The translations under genes were made by a program, and so were the position numbers. 7,668 nt of DNA from the NCBI GenBank assembly GCA_021767245.1, contig JAASTO010000124.1:1-7668 (forward strand), in the 5' to 3' direction. The notes beneath the pieces are model-generated. The model saw only the letters and a program-made list of their open reading frames with translations, had not been told where the DNA came from and did no database searches. The stretch comes from Balneolaceae bacterium (GTDB lineage: Bacteria > Bacteroidota > Rhodothermia > Balneolales > Balneolaceae). Of this stretch, positions 1 through 6,242 are shown in pieces (the stretch's first letter is position 1; the number at the start of each line of letters is the position of its first letter).

Positions 1-876
1 CCAGCCTTCCTCATTGACCAGGTCTGAGTTTTCTACAAAATCAGGAGCTTTTTGAGGTGGAGCCAGGTGAAGCATCTCAAAGGGTATCTCGATAAGATTA
101 TTATCGGTGAGTTTTGCTCCATACTTGTTGCCTTCTTCTACACCAGGTACTGCTTCCTCTTCACCAATATACTGGTAGTAAACTTTTTTATTCTCTGGAT
201 CAATTTTAACCGGTGCATGATAGGTTTTTAGATCCATATCATAACGATCCAAAACTTTATGAAGCGTTTCAGCCACTTCTGTTACACCAAAAATAACGGT
301 ACCGGGCGTTGCAAAGAGAATATTGGATTCCTTATCATTATTCTTATTTCTTATATAGTCAGCAGATAGGTAAGCTATTTTCTGAGGGGCTCCACCACAT
401 TTTATTGGTGTGGTTGGTTGTGTAAAAATAACATTTCCACCCTTGAAGTTTTTCAATGTCTGCCAAACAAACTCCGGATCTGTGTAATTACTGCATACAA
501 CCCCTTTATCCATGGCTTCAGGCAGACCTTCAATTTTATCCAGAGCCATAACCAACCCCGGAGAAACGATCAGGTATTTGTACTCAAGATCACCATTCTC
601 GGCAGTTGTTACTTTATTTTCTTCCGGCTTGAAACCAACGGCTTTATCCTTTATCCAGGTAACTTTATCCGGCATTACCTCTTTCATAGGTTTAGCCGTT
701 TTTTCCATATCGTAGGTACCTGCTCCTACCAGTGTCCAGGCCGGTTGATAGTAGTGGGTATCGCCGGGTTCAATAACTCCAACTTTCAAAGAAGGATCTT
801 TCTTCAAGATCTGTGATGAGGTCATTATCCCACCGGTTCCACCGCCAATTACAAGTACATCAAATGCTTTATCCAT
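1..876 (-). CDS. sqr: Sulfide:quinone oxidoreductase, type II (SQOR-like), C-terminus beyond window
   Basis: The flavoprotein oxidises sulfide to a protein or acceptor persulfide and reduces membrane quinone. The 292 visible residues open with a Rossmann FAD-binding motif (VLVIGGGTGG, residues 7-16), then an acidic end of strand 2 (VIEPGD, 34-39) and HYYQPAWTLVGAG (41-53). The redox cysteine motif PIKCGGAPQKI (157-167, Cys160) and EMLHLAPP (267-274) follow. These match mitochondrial SQOR/HMT2-type (type II) enzymes as I remember them, rather than flavocytochrome c dehydrogenase. An extra cysteine, Cys128, precedes SNY. The second catalytic cysteine and the C-terminal membrane-binding part lie off the left edge; complete enzymes have about 400-430 residues. 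I chose the ATG at 876 over the in-frame ATG at 882 because AAGGA sits 5 nt upstream of the former. A terminator upstream at 1079-1108 suggests separate transcription from the rest of the cluster. Family assignment is very secure. Confidence 0.95.
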   Translation of the reverse strand, partial: MDKAFDVLVIGGGTGGIMTSSQILKKDPSLKVGVIEPGDTHYYQPAWTLVGAGTYDMEKTAKPMKEVMPDKVTWIKDKAVGFKPEENKVTTAENGDLEYKYLIVSPGLVMALDKIEGLPEAMDKGVVCSNYTDPEFVWQTLKNFKGGNVIFTQPTTPIKCGGAPQKIAYLSADYIRNKNNDKESNILFATPGTVIFGVTEVAETLHKVLDRYDMDLKTYHAPVKIDPENKKVYYQYIGEEEAVPGVEEGNKYGAKLTDNNLIEIPFEMLHLAPPQKAPDFVENSDLVNEEGW

Positions 877-881
877 GATCA

Positions 882-886
882 TCCTT
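882..886 (-). promoter_or_regulatory. Shine-Dalgarno of the SQR gene
   Basis: The minus strand reads AAGGA here, 5 nt before the ATG at 876. It overlaps the alternative in-frame ATG at 882, which would have no ribosome-binding site of its own at a workable distance. This supports 876 as the start. Confidence 0.6.
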
Positions 887-932
887 AAATTTTTGTTTAC
901 AAGAAATAAAATGAATCTACCATTGGATTCCG

Positions 933-948
933 ACTTGTAATGACAAGC
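933..948. promoter_or_regulatory. Near-palindromic operator candidate upstream of SQR
   Basis: The plus strand reads ACTTGTAATGACAAGC. CTTGT and ACAAG form a perfect inverted repeat around a 4-nt centre (934-947). It lies 57-72 nt upstream of the SQR start, where a regulator could act. Twelve of 16 positions equal the near-palindrome at 6242-6257 beside the gntR-type gene. Both contain TGT-n-AT-n-ACAAG, which fits the general GT(N4)AC scheme of GntR-family operators. No convincing -35/-10 pair could be placed around it, so its position relative to the promoter is unknown. Binding by the regulator is inferred. Confidence 0.5.
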
Positions 949-1078
949 AGAGTCACTGGTGATGTATTAGTTTAGTATATCTATATGAAGATTTGTTTAA
1001 ATCAGTCATTCTAATCCTTCCCTTAAGAAACCACACTGATTTATCCACCATAATTTCAGGGGCTGGCGAAGAAGGGAA

Positions 1079-1108
1079 TAAAAAAAGGGCGTAATTCCTA
1101 CGCCCTTT
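1079..1108 (-). terminator. Rho-independent terminator after the rhodanese gene
   Basis: A perfect 10-bp stem (1084-1093 paired with 1099-1108, AAAGGGCGTA/TACGCCCTTT) closes a 5-nt loop. On the minus strand it runs into a stretch of seven T (1086-1080) that begins within the stem. It lies about 54 nt past the rhodanese stop. A second small inverted repeat, CTTCAC/GTGAAG (1112-1117 and 1129-1134), lies just before it in the transcript. The T-tract is only on the minus-strand side, so it ends the leftward transcript ahead of SQR. Confidence 0.88.
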
Positions 1109-1161
1109 ATGCTTCACGATCAATCAATGTGAAGACTCAACACATTCAGATTCAATAAGAT

Positions 1162-1554
1162 CTATTCGGCTTCGAATCCTGCATTGGCGAGATCTTCAAA
1201 TCCGCCTACGTTATACACATTTTCGAATCCTTCGCTTTTCATGATCCTGGCAGCCTGACCGCTTCGGTTTCCCGTTCTGCAATACAGGTAATAGGTTTTG
1301 TCTTTGTCCAGCTCGCTAAGTGAATCCTGAAATTCTCCATTCGTAAAATCAAGCAGCTTATCCGTTTTAACCAGGTGACCTTCCTCATACTCTTCCTGAG
1401 TCCTCACATCAATAACCACTCCCTGTTCATCCTGAAATTTCTCTTTGAACTCATTGATACTGATATCGATGCCATTTGATTGTTTTGTAAACATGTTAAA
1501 CATGATAATACCTATAATTAAAATTGACGCTATTGTTAAAATTGTTTTCCACAT
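1162..1554 (-). CDS. Membrane-anchored single-domain rhodanese
   Basis: This 130-residue sulfurtransferase carries sulfane sulfur on an active-site cysteine. Residues 4-22 form one hydrophobic segment (ILTIASILIIGIIMF), which is an uncleaved anchor or a signal peptide. The rhodanese domain covers about 30-125: VVIDVRTQEEYEEGH (46-60) is the conserved Asp-Val-Arg region, and CRTGNRS (92-98) is a complete active-site loop with Cys92. A single positively charged residue (Lys3) before the segment is compatible with the catalytic domain facing the periplasm, but the topology is not certain. There is no clear Shine-Dalgarno; the start was chosen because it includes the anchor. It follows the SulP gene by 81 nt and is ended by the terminator at 1079-1108. 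It may take persulfide sulfur or help make thiosulfate outside the cytoplasm. Family is secure; substrate is inferred. Confidence 0.92.
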   Translation of the reverse strand: MWKTILTIASILIIGIIMFNMFTKQSNGIDISINEFKEKFQDEQGVVIDVRTQEEYEEGHLVKTDKLLDFTNGEFQDSLSELDKDKTYYLYCRTGNRSGQAARIMKSEGFENVYNVGGFEDLANAGFEAE

Positions 1555-1635
1555 AATGATATGGTTTGTTTTAATCCCTCAGTTGTTTTTCATATTTATG
1601 CTAAACAAGAATACGCTGTAAATCATTACAAGGGT

Positions 1636-3366
1636 CTATAAATTCGTTTGAACCGGTGAATATTTGTGATCCTTCTGGTGCCCCGCTTTAAATGCTTCAA
1701 TGGCATCTGATACATCAAAGTAGAAATTTGAGATCGTCAGACCATCGGTTATTCCGCTGATCTTGAGTTTATCACGAACCGGACCGATGGCCCCCGCAAA
1801 GTATAACTCAATATCCTTTTCATTGAGGTCTTTGATCAACTCTTCAAGGGCATGTACTCCGGTCGAATCCACGCTGTTTATAGCCGATGCATCCAGAACC
1901 ACCAGCTCCAGATCCTCTCCCTTTTCTTCTATGAGACTGTCAATCACCGAACGAAAATGTTCAACATTGGCAAAGTAAAGTTCTGAGTCGAAACGGTAAA
2001 CCAGGATCTCCTTATCCGTTTTAGCTTCTTTGTATCTGTTAACATTTCTAAAGTTTTTTGTGTCACCTAATCGACCTAGTTCAGTACTGTGTGGTTTTGT
2101 ACTATTGTAAATTACCATCACCAGCGATAGTAACACACCGACCGCTATACCCTCTTCAATACCGAGCGCCAGGGTAGCTATGAACGTAGCCATTAACATT
2201 GCCAGGTCCTTCTTGTCGGTTTTCCAGAGGTGCTTCATCTCATGGTTATCGAATAATCCGGCCACCGCTACTATAATGATGGCACCCAAAACTGCTTTTG
2301 GCAGATAATAGAATAATGGGGTCAGGAAAAGAACGGTTAAGGCAATGATCACTGCAGAGATAATAGAGGCCATTCCAGTACGTGAACCGGCCTGATCATT
2401 TACAGCGGTTCGTGAAAACCCACCTGTAGTCGGATAAGCCTGAAATAAGGCCCCACCTATATTTGCCACACCAAGACCTATCAACTCTTGGTTCGGATCA
2501 ACCTTGTACCCATGCTTGTTGGCAATAGCTTTGGCTACGGCTATTGATTCCATATATCCCACCAATGAGATCACCAATACGGTTGGCAATATCGCTTCAA
2601 AGTCCGACCAAGTGAACGTGGTTAACTGGAAACTTGGCAGGCCTTCCGGTACTTGCCCAACAATGGCCACACCGGATTCATGTAGACTAAAAAAGTATGT
2701 AACTAAAGTCCCCAATCCCACCACCACCAGGGCTGATGGAAACGTCTTTTTCCATTTTCTCAGTAAAATGATGGTAGCAATAGACCCAAATCCGATCAGG
2801 GCGGTAAACAGATCGATCTCAGAAGCTTTTTGAATGGTACTCATCACAATTTCGTGCACATAGTTCGTGCGGGGAATATCGATGCCCAAAATACTCTTAA
2901 CCTGACTCCCCCCTATGATCAGTGCCGCTGCTGATGTAAAACCACTCAGTACGGGATGAGATAAAAAATTAACCAGAAAGCCCATCCTGAACACCCCCAT
3001 GAAAAACTGAAAAAGCCCCACAGCCATGGCCGTCATAATAGCGAGCTGAATAAAGCGGTCACTCCCTACTTCGGCGATTTCACCAACACCGGCCAAAACA
3101 AGAAGTGATACCATGGCAACCGGACCAACCGCAAGTTGCCTCGAGGTTCCAAAAATTGCATAAAGTATAAGAGGTACAATGGAAGCGTAGAGCCCATAAA
3201 TCGGTGGCAATCCTGCCAGCATAGCATAAGCCATTCCCTGAGGGATCAGCATGATACCAACAGTTATACCCGCATTCAGGTCGCCTTTTGCATCCTCTGA
3301 ATTATATGATCTAATCCAATCCAGGATCGGAATAAATTTTGTTATGGAAGATGATTTAGATTTCAT
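1636..3366 (-). CDS. SulP (SLC26) family anion transporter with C-terminal STAS domain
   Basis: This is a 576-residue secondary transporter of the inner membrane. The SulP signature is clear: PQGMAYAMLAGLPPIYGLYAS (42-62), then GPVAMVSLL (81-89), and a second conserved stretch TGGFSRTAVNDQAGSRTG (314-331). About 10-14 membrane segments run from 30 to 420. The cytoplasmic STAS domain occupies about 452-561 and contains LDASAINSVDSTGVHALEEL (491-510), the anti-sigma-antagonist-like loop. The length is normal and nothing appears broken. Family members move sulfate, bicarbonate or other anions, and sequence alone does not tell which. The neighbouring persulfide dioxygenase and rhodanese genes favour sulfate or sulfite, possibly as export of oxidation products, but this is inference. 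There is no clear Shine-Dalgarno. A strong inverted repeat (3385-3433) begins 18 nt upstream of the start codon. Confidence 0.93.
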   Translation of the reverse strand: MKSKSSSITKFIPILDWIRSYNSEDAKGDLNAGITVGIMLIPQGMAYAMLAGLPPIYGLYASIVPLILYAIFGTSRQLAVGPVAMVSLLVLAGVGEIAEVGSDRFIQLAIMTAMAVGLFQFFMGVFRMGFLVNFLSHPVLSGFTSAAALIIGGSQVKSILGIDIPRTNYVHEIVMSTIQKASEIDLFTALIGFGSIATIILLRKWKKTFPSALVVVGLGTLVTYFFSLHESGVAIVGQVPEGLPSFQLTTFTWSDFEAILPTVLVISLVGYMESIAVAKAIANKHGYKVDPNQELIGLGVANIGGALFQAYPTTGGFSRTAVNDQAGSRTGMASIISAVIIALTVLFLTPLFYYLPKAVLGAIIIVAVAGLFDNHEMKHLWKTDKKDLAMLMATFIATLALGIEEGIAVGVLLSLVMVIYNSTKPHSTELGRLGDTKNFRNVNRYKEAKTDKEILVYRFDSELYFANVEHFRSVIDSLIEEKGEDLELVVLDASAINSVDSTGVHALEELIKDLNEKDIELYFAGAIGPVRDKLKISGITDGLTISNFYFDVSDAIEAFKAGHQKDHKYSPVQTNL

Positions 3367-3384
3367 TGTATCGATTCTTTTTTG

Positions 3385-3433
3385 AACCGGTTACCGTAGA
3401 GGAATTCCCGTGAATGCCTCTACACAAACCGGT
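3385..3433. repeat. Two-tier inverted repeat in the leader of the SulP gene
   Basis: GTAGAGG (3396-3402) pairs with CCTCTAC (3417-3423). Inside it ATTC (3404-3407) pairs with GAAT (3412-3415) around a CCGT loop, with one A/G mismatch between the two stems. Outside it ACCGGT occurs at 3386-3391 and 3428-3433 and pairs across a 4-nt internal loop. It ends 18 nt before the SulP start codon and has no T-tract on either strand, so it is not a standard terminator. A leader structure, a protein-binding site or a processing site are all possible. Confidence 0.6.
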
Positions 3434-3591
3434 ACTGAATTTTAATATGTTAGCTTTTGATAGAACCCAAAAGGCCTCTCACTTCCCTTTAGGATAGATT
3501 TTCGGGGTACAAATTATTAGATATTCTTTTACCAACCCCTGTATTTTTAGTGGTCTGTACTCCACTCTGATCTGGATGATAGGACGCTACA

Positions 3592-3614
3592 GAGGACGAG
3601 TTTATCTCGCCCTC
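3592..3614 (-). terminator. Terminator-like or 3'-end hairpin after the CstB-like gene
   Basis: On the minus strand GAGGGCGAG and CTCGTCCTC form a 9-bp stem with one G-U pair and an ATAAA loop, starting 18 nt after the stop at 3632. On the opposite strand the wobble becomes an A/C mismatch, so the structure suits the leftward transcript. No T-run follows, so it may be a weak or factor-assisted terminator, or a 3'-end stabiliser that lowers SulP expression. Confidence 0.45.
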
Positions 3615-3631
3615 ATTTGCGTCAACAACAA

Positions 3632-5053
3632 TTAAGCAGTGGTTGCTGCTTTCTTCTTATAATTCTCCCATTCATCATCGATGAGAGTCACTTCATAGCC
3701 ATTGCGCTGTAATAACGCTGCAGCTACAGCAGATCGACCACCGGCCTGACAGTGAACCACTATCTTTCTTTCACTTGGCACTTCCTCAATTCTTGGAAGT
3801 AGTCGAGTATGAGCGATGTTTTGTGCACCTTCAATATTCCCTTCTTCACTATATTCAGAAGCTTTACGTACATCAAGGATGTGGTAATTATCATCATCTT
3901 TGTACTTGTCTATACCGTCAAATGTCTCAACCGGCAGAGTTTCCAACTCGCCACCGTGCTCAGCATAGTGATCCAGATCAACCGGAGTCACATAACCGAT
4001 CACATTGTCGAGACCGATTCGGTAAAGGTCACGAACAGCTTCCGCCAACTGATGCTCCTCTACGATCAGGTATATCTCTTCATCTTCTGTGATATAAGAT
4101 CCTGCAACCGTATTGTATTGTTTGTTTAGCGGAGATAACAGTGATCCAGGCAAGTGACCCTGGGAGAATTCGTCTCTTTCACGGGTATCCAGTACCGCTA
4201 CATCTGTATTATCTGCCAATTCACCCAGCTCTTTCAGTGTCAGGTGTTTAGGTTGTGGAAGACCCTTGATCACTTTAGGGCCAATCTTATTGTCACGCTT
4301 CATACGTGCAAAGTATAACGGCGGTTCAGGCTGCCCTTCCAGAATGAACTTCACAAAGTCATCTTCTGAGGTTGCTGATTTGATAGATGCATTGTAACGC
4401 AACTCATAACCAACCGTTGTTTCCGGGATAGCACCTAGCGCTTTACCACATGCACTCCCTGCTCCGTGTCCCGGCCAGATCTGCATAAATTCGGGCACGC
4501 TCTTGAAGTCCTCTACAGACTTGAACAATGTGCGGGCAGATGGCTCCATCACGTTTGCTTGTCCGGCTGCAGATTCGAGTAGGTCAGGACGACCCACATC
4601 ACCAACAAAGATGAAATCACCTGTGGCAATACCGATCGGTTGATCAGCTGCTGCACCGTCAGTTATGAAATAGCTTAAATGCTCCGGTGTATGTCCCGGT
4701 GTGTGCCAGGCTTTGAATGTGATATTTCCGATGCTGAATTCGTCTCCATCATTGAGTAACTGATAATCGTAATCACTGCCGATCAGCCACTCATATTTCC
4801 AGTCCTTATCACCTTCATCAGAAGCGTAAACTTTTACACCTCTTTCGGCAAATTCTCTCAGACCTGAAATGTAGTCGGCATGAATGTGTGTGTCTGCTGC
4901 ACCAACAATGGTTAGGTTCTCTTTTGCAGCCGCTTCAATATACTGATCGATGTCTCTCATTGGGTCGATCACGATAGCTGTTCCTTCAGCCTGGCAACCA
5001 ACCATGTAAGCATACTGTGCTAATTTATCATCAAAGAATTGTTTGAAATACAT
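3632..5053 (-). CDS. CstB-like persulfide dioxygenase / rhodanese fusion (MBL-Rhd-Rhd)
   Basis: This 473-residue fusion probably oxidises persulfide sulfur to sulfite with O2 and joins it to a second sulfur to give thiosulfate. Residues 1-240 are a metallo-beta-lactamase fold with THIHADY (54-60), HTPGHTPEH (117-125), TGDFIFVGDVGRPD (144-157) and PGHGAGSACGK (194-204). His55, His121 and Asp146 match the mononuclear iron ligands of ETHE1-type dioxygenases; the usual last His of HxHxDH is Tyr60. Cys202 matches the cysteine near the iron in Staphylococcus aureus CstB. Rhodanese domain 1 (about 272-368) keeps LDTRERDEF but has Val331 where the catalytic cysteine should be, so it is a pseudo-rhodanese. 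Domain 2 (about 375-466) has an intact HCQAGGRS loop with Cys435. AGGAG 7 nt before the ATG fixes the start. Glyoxalase II is excluded by the architecture. The protein is probably cytoplasmic, as no signal peptide is visible. Confidence 0.93.
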   Translation of the reverse strand: MYFKQFFDDKLAQYAYMVGCQAEGTAIVIDPMRDIDQYIEAAAKENLTIVGAADTHIHADYISGLREFAERGVKVYASDEGDKDWKYEWLIGSDYDYQLLNDGDEFSIGNITFKAWHTPGHTPEHLSYFITDGAAADQPIGIATGDFIFVGDVGRPDLLESAAGQANVMEPSARTLFKSVEDFKSVPEFMQIWPGHGAGSACGKALGAIPETTVGYELRYNASIKSATSEDDFVKFILEGQPEPPLYFARMKRDNKIGPKVIKGLPQPKHLTLKELGELADNTDVAVLDTRERDEFSQGHLPGSLLSPLNKQYNTVAGSYITEDEEIYLIVEEHQLAEAVRDLYRIGLDNVIGYVTPVDLDHYAEHGGELETLPVETFDGIDKYKDDDNYHILDVRKASEYSEEGNIEGAQNIAHTRLLPRIEEVPSERKIVVHCQAGGRSAVAAALLQRNGYEVTLIDDEWENYKKKAATTA

Positions 5054-5060
5054 AATGTGT

Positions 5061-5065
5061 CTCCT
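5061..5065 (-). promoter_or_regulatory. Strong Shine-Dalgarno of the CstB-like gene
   Basis: AGGAG on the minus strand lies 7 nt before the ATG at 5053. It is the clearest ribosome-binding site in the window; the neighbouring membrane-protein genes lack one. This suggests that the soluble enzyme is translated more strongly than its co-transcribed transporters. Confidence 0.75.
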
Positions 5066-5103
5066 GTGTTGTTTTATTTAATAATCTTGGAATTTGGTAC
5101 TCT

Positions 5104-5157
5104 GGACTCAAGAGTCAGAAATTCTTCAATGTATTCTGACTCCTGATGTCTGAGTTC
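5104..5157. repeat. Nested inverted repeat of GAGTCAGA-type units between yeeE-like and cstB-like genes
   Basis: GAGTCAGAA (5112-5120) and TTCTGACTC (5134-5142) are a perfect 9-bp inverted repeat with a 13-nt loop. A second, imperfect arm pair encloses it: GGACTCA (5104-5110) with TGAGTTC (5151-5157), one non-Watson-Crick position. The units TCTGACTC and TCTGAGTTC also read as near direct repeats. It starts 8 nt after the stop codon at 5165 and has no T-tract. It may be a dispersed intergenic palindrome, a 3'-stabilising structure or an attenuator between transporter and enzyme genes. Confidence 0.65.
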
Positions 5158-5164
5158 ACTTTCA

Positions 5165-5590
5165 TTAATGAGGTAAAGAATCTCGAAGCATACCATATAC
5201 GTAGGTCCCCACTATTGCTGATAATATTGGAATGATCATCACGGTAATTCCGCTTCCGAGAAGTGCAAACATTGGACCCGGGCAAGCTCCTAACAGTGCC
5301 CAGCCTAATCCGAACATGCTACCGCCAATAATGTATCTCTTCCATTGAGAGGCATCTTTTGGTGGAATAGTGATCGGGTTGCCTTTGGTATCCTTAATAT
5401 TGTTTTTCTTTATGATCTGAACTGAAATGATACCCACCACTACAGCCAGACCTATAATTCCATACATATGAATGGAATCGAACCGGAACATTTCCTGAAT
5501 TCGAAACCATGACACGACTTCTGACTTCACCAGAATGAATCCGAAAGCCGTTCCAATGAGTAAGTATTTGAGATATTCTAAAATTTTCAT
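5165..5590 (-). CDS. YeeE/YedE (DUF395) family membrane protein, second half-size subunit
   Basis: This 141-residue integral membrane protein has about four hydrophobic segments (roughly 5-21, 43-61, 86-105 and 110-133). The family hallmark is the GLGWALLGACPGPMFALLG stretch (94-112) with Cys103 in a re-entrant-looking Gly/Pro-rich loop; an upstream SEVVSWFRIQEMFRF segment (23-37) is also typical. YeeE/TsuA members import thiosulfate by relaying it past conserved cysteines. This protein and its neighbour are each about half the size of E. coli YeeE (about 350 residues), and together they have 326. They probably form a heteromeric transporter like the PmpA/PmpB pairs annotated elsewhere. It starts 19 nt after the previous stop, so the two are almost certainly co-transcribed. 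The substrate is inferred from family and context. Confidence 0.88.
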   Translation of the reverse strand: MKILEYLKYLLIGTAFGFILVKSEVVSWFRIQEMFRFDSIHMYGIIGLAVVVGIISVQIIKKNNIKDTKGNPITIPPKDASQWKRYIIGGSMFGLGWALLGACPGPMFALLGSGITVMIIPILSAIVGTYVYGMLRDSLPH

Positions 5591-5609
5591 TGTTCTGCTC
5601 TTAATATGT

Positions 5610-6167
5610 TTAAAGTATGATTGGATAGATCAGATAGGTCATGAGCAAGCCACCGATAAAGAAGCCGATCACGGCCATCAATGAGGCAAGCTGCAGGTCA
5701 GACAATCCCGAGATGGCATGTCCGGATGTACAACCGCCGGCATAGCGGGCTCCAAAGCCAACCAGGAATCCACCCAACACCAGTACTATTAATCCGGTCG
5801 GTGTCTCTAAAGCTTCCCATGAGATCAGGTCAGTAGGTACCAAACCATTAAAGTCATTTATCCCTAATGCCTGAAGGTCTGTGACCGTCGATGCCGCCAG
5901 ATCTATCGGTTCAGGGTTTGCGAAAACATATCCGCCCAGAAAGCCTCCTAATACAGAACCTACCAAAAAGGTAATATTCCACCATCCGGCTTCTTTCCAG
6001 TCGTAATTGAAAAATTCCACGTTACCAAAGTTACATGCGGCACAGGCATGGCGTAAGTTTGCCGAAACACCAAACATTTTTCCTCCTAAAATGAGCAGGA
6101 TCGGTACAGTTAAACCGATGATCGGACCGGCAATGTACCAGGGCATAGGTTGTGTTAGTAAGTCCAT
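5610..6167 (-). CDS. YeeE/YedE (DUF395) family membrane protein, first half-size subunit
   Basis: This 185-residue membrane protein is the first gene of the leftward operon. Hydrophobic segments lie at about 12-34, 62-84, 121-141 and 158-181. Two family motifs are clear: RHACAACNFGN (39-49), which places Cys42 and Cys45 three residues apart, and GFGARYAGGCTSGHAISG (137-154) with Cys146. The CTSGH loop is the signature of YeeE/YedE sulfur transporters and matches the ACPGP loop of the next gene's product. A 30-residue extramembrane loop (about 85-118) separates segments 2 and 3. No Shine-Dalgarno is visible before the ATG. It is transcribed away from the gntR-type gene from a shared 167-nt intergenic region that holds a promoter-like element for each direction. 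Thiosulfate or another sulfane-sulfur species is the likely cargo, by inference. Confidence 0.9.
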   Translation of the reverse strand: MDLLTQPMPWYIAGPIIGLTVPILLILGGKMFGVSANLRHACAACNFGNVEFFNYDWKEAGWWNITFLVGSVLGGFLGGYVFANPEPIDLAASTVTDLQALGINDFNGLVPTDLISWEALETPTGLIVLVLGGFLVGFGARYAGGCTSGHAISGLSDLQLASLMAVIGFFIGGLLMTYLIYPIIL

Positions 6168-6212
6168 TGTGTTTTGTTAATTGATTGATCGTTTATTTTT
6201 TTCTTCACACCA

Positions 6213-6242
6213 ATGATAACAGTGTTTTTTAATTTGTCACAA
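6213..6242 (-). promoter_or_regulatory. Putative promoter of the leftward sulfur operon
   Basis: The minus strand reads TTGTGA (6242-6237), an 18-nt spacer, then TATCAT (6218-6213), close to the sigma-70 consensus. It would give a leader of roughly 40 nt before the ATG at 6167. Its -35 box overlaps that of the opposite promoter, and it touches the palindrome at 6242-6257. The -10 box coincides with a partial copy (TGTTATCATT) of the palindrome core. Confidence 0.45.

Noticed and set aside
418..816. Open reading frames on the plus strand opposite SQR
   Set aside because: They lie wholly inside the antisense of a clear SQR coding region, and their predicted proteins show no recognisable domain or start signal.
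877..1078. A small gene or RNA gene in the gap upstream of SQR
   Set aside because: Apart from the inverted repeat at 934-947 and the terminator, I found no start with a ribosome-binding site, no coding motif and no tRNA-like fold.
1763..2833. Short plus-strand reading frames at 1763-1978 and 2504-2833
   Set aside because: They are antisense to the intact SulP gene, with Ser/Pro/Arg-rich content typical of shadow frames.
3775..4129. Two overlapping plus-strand reading frames opposite the CstB-like gene
   Set aside because: They overlap each other in different frames and lie entirely antisense to the rhodanese domains.
3632..5053. Annotation as glyoxalase II (hydroxyacylglutathione hydrolase)
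   Set aside because: The metal motif ends in Tyr instead of His, a cysteine sits in the GSACGK loop, and two rhodanese domains follow, all of which fit a persulfide dioxygenase of the CstB type.
5104..5157. Rho-independent terminator between the YeeE/YedE and CstB-like genes
   Set aside because: The stem is good, but neither strand has a T-tract after it, and the downstream gene lacks an obvious promoter of its own.
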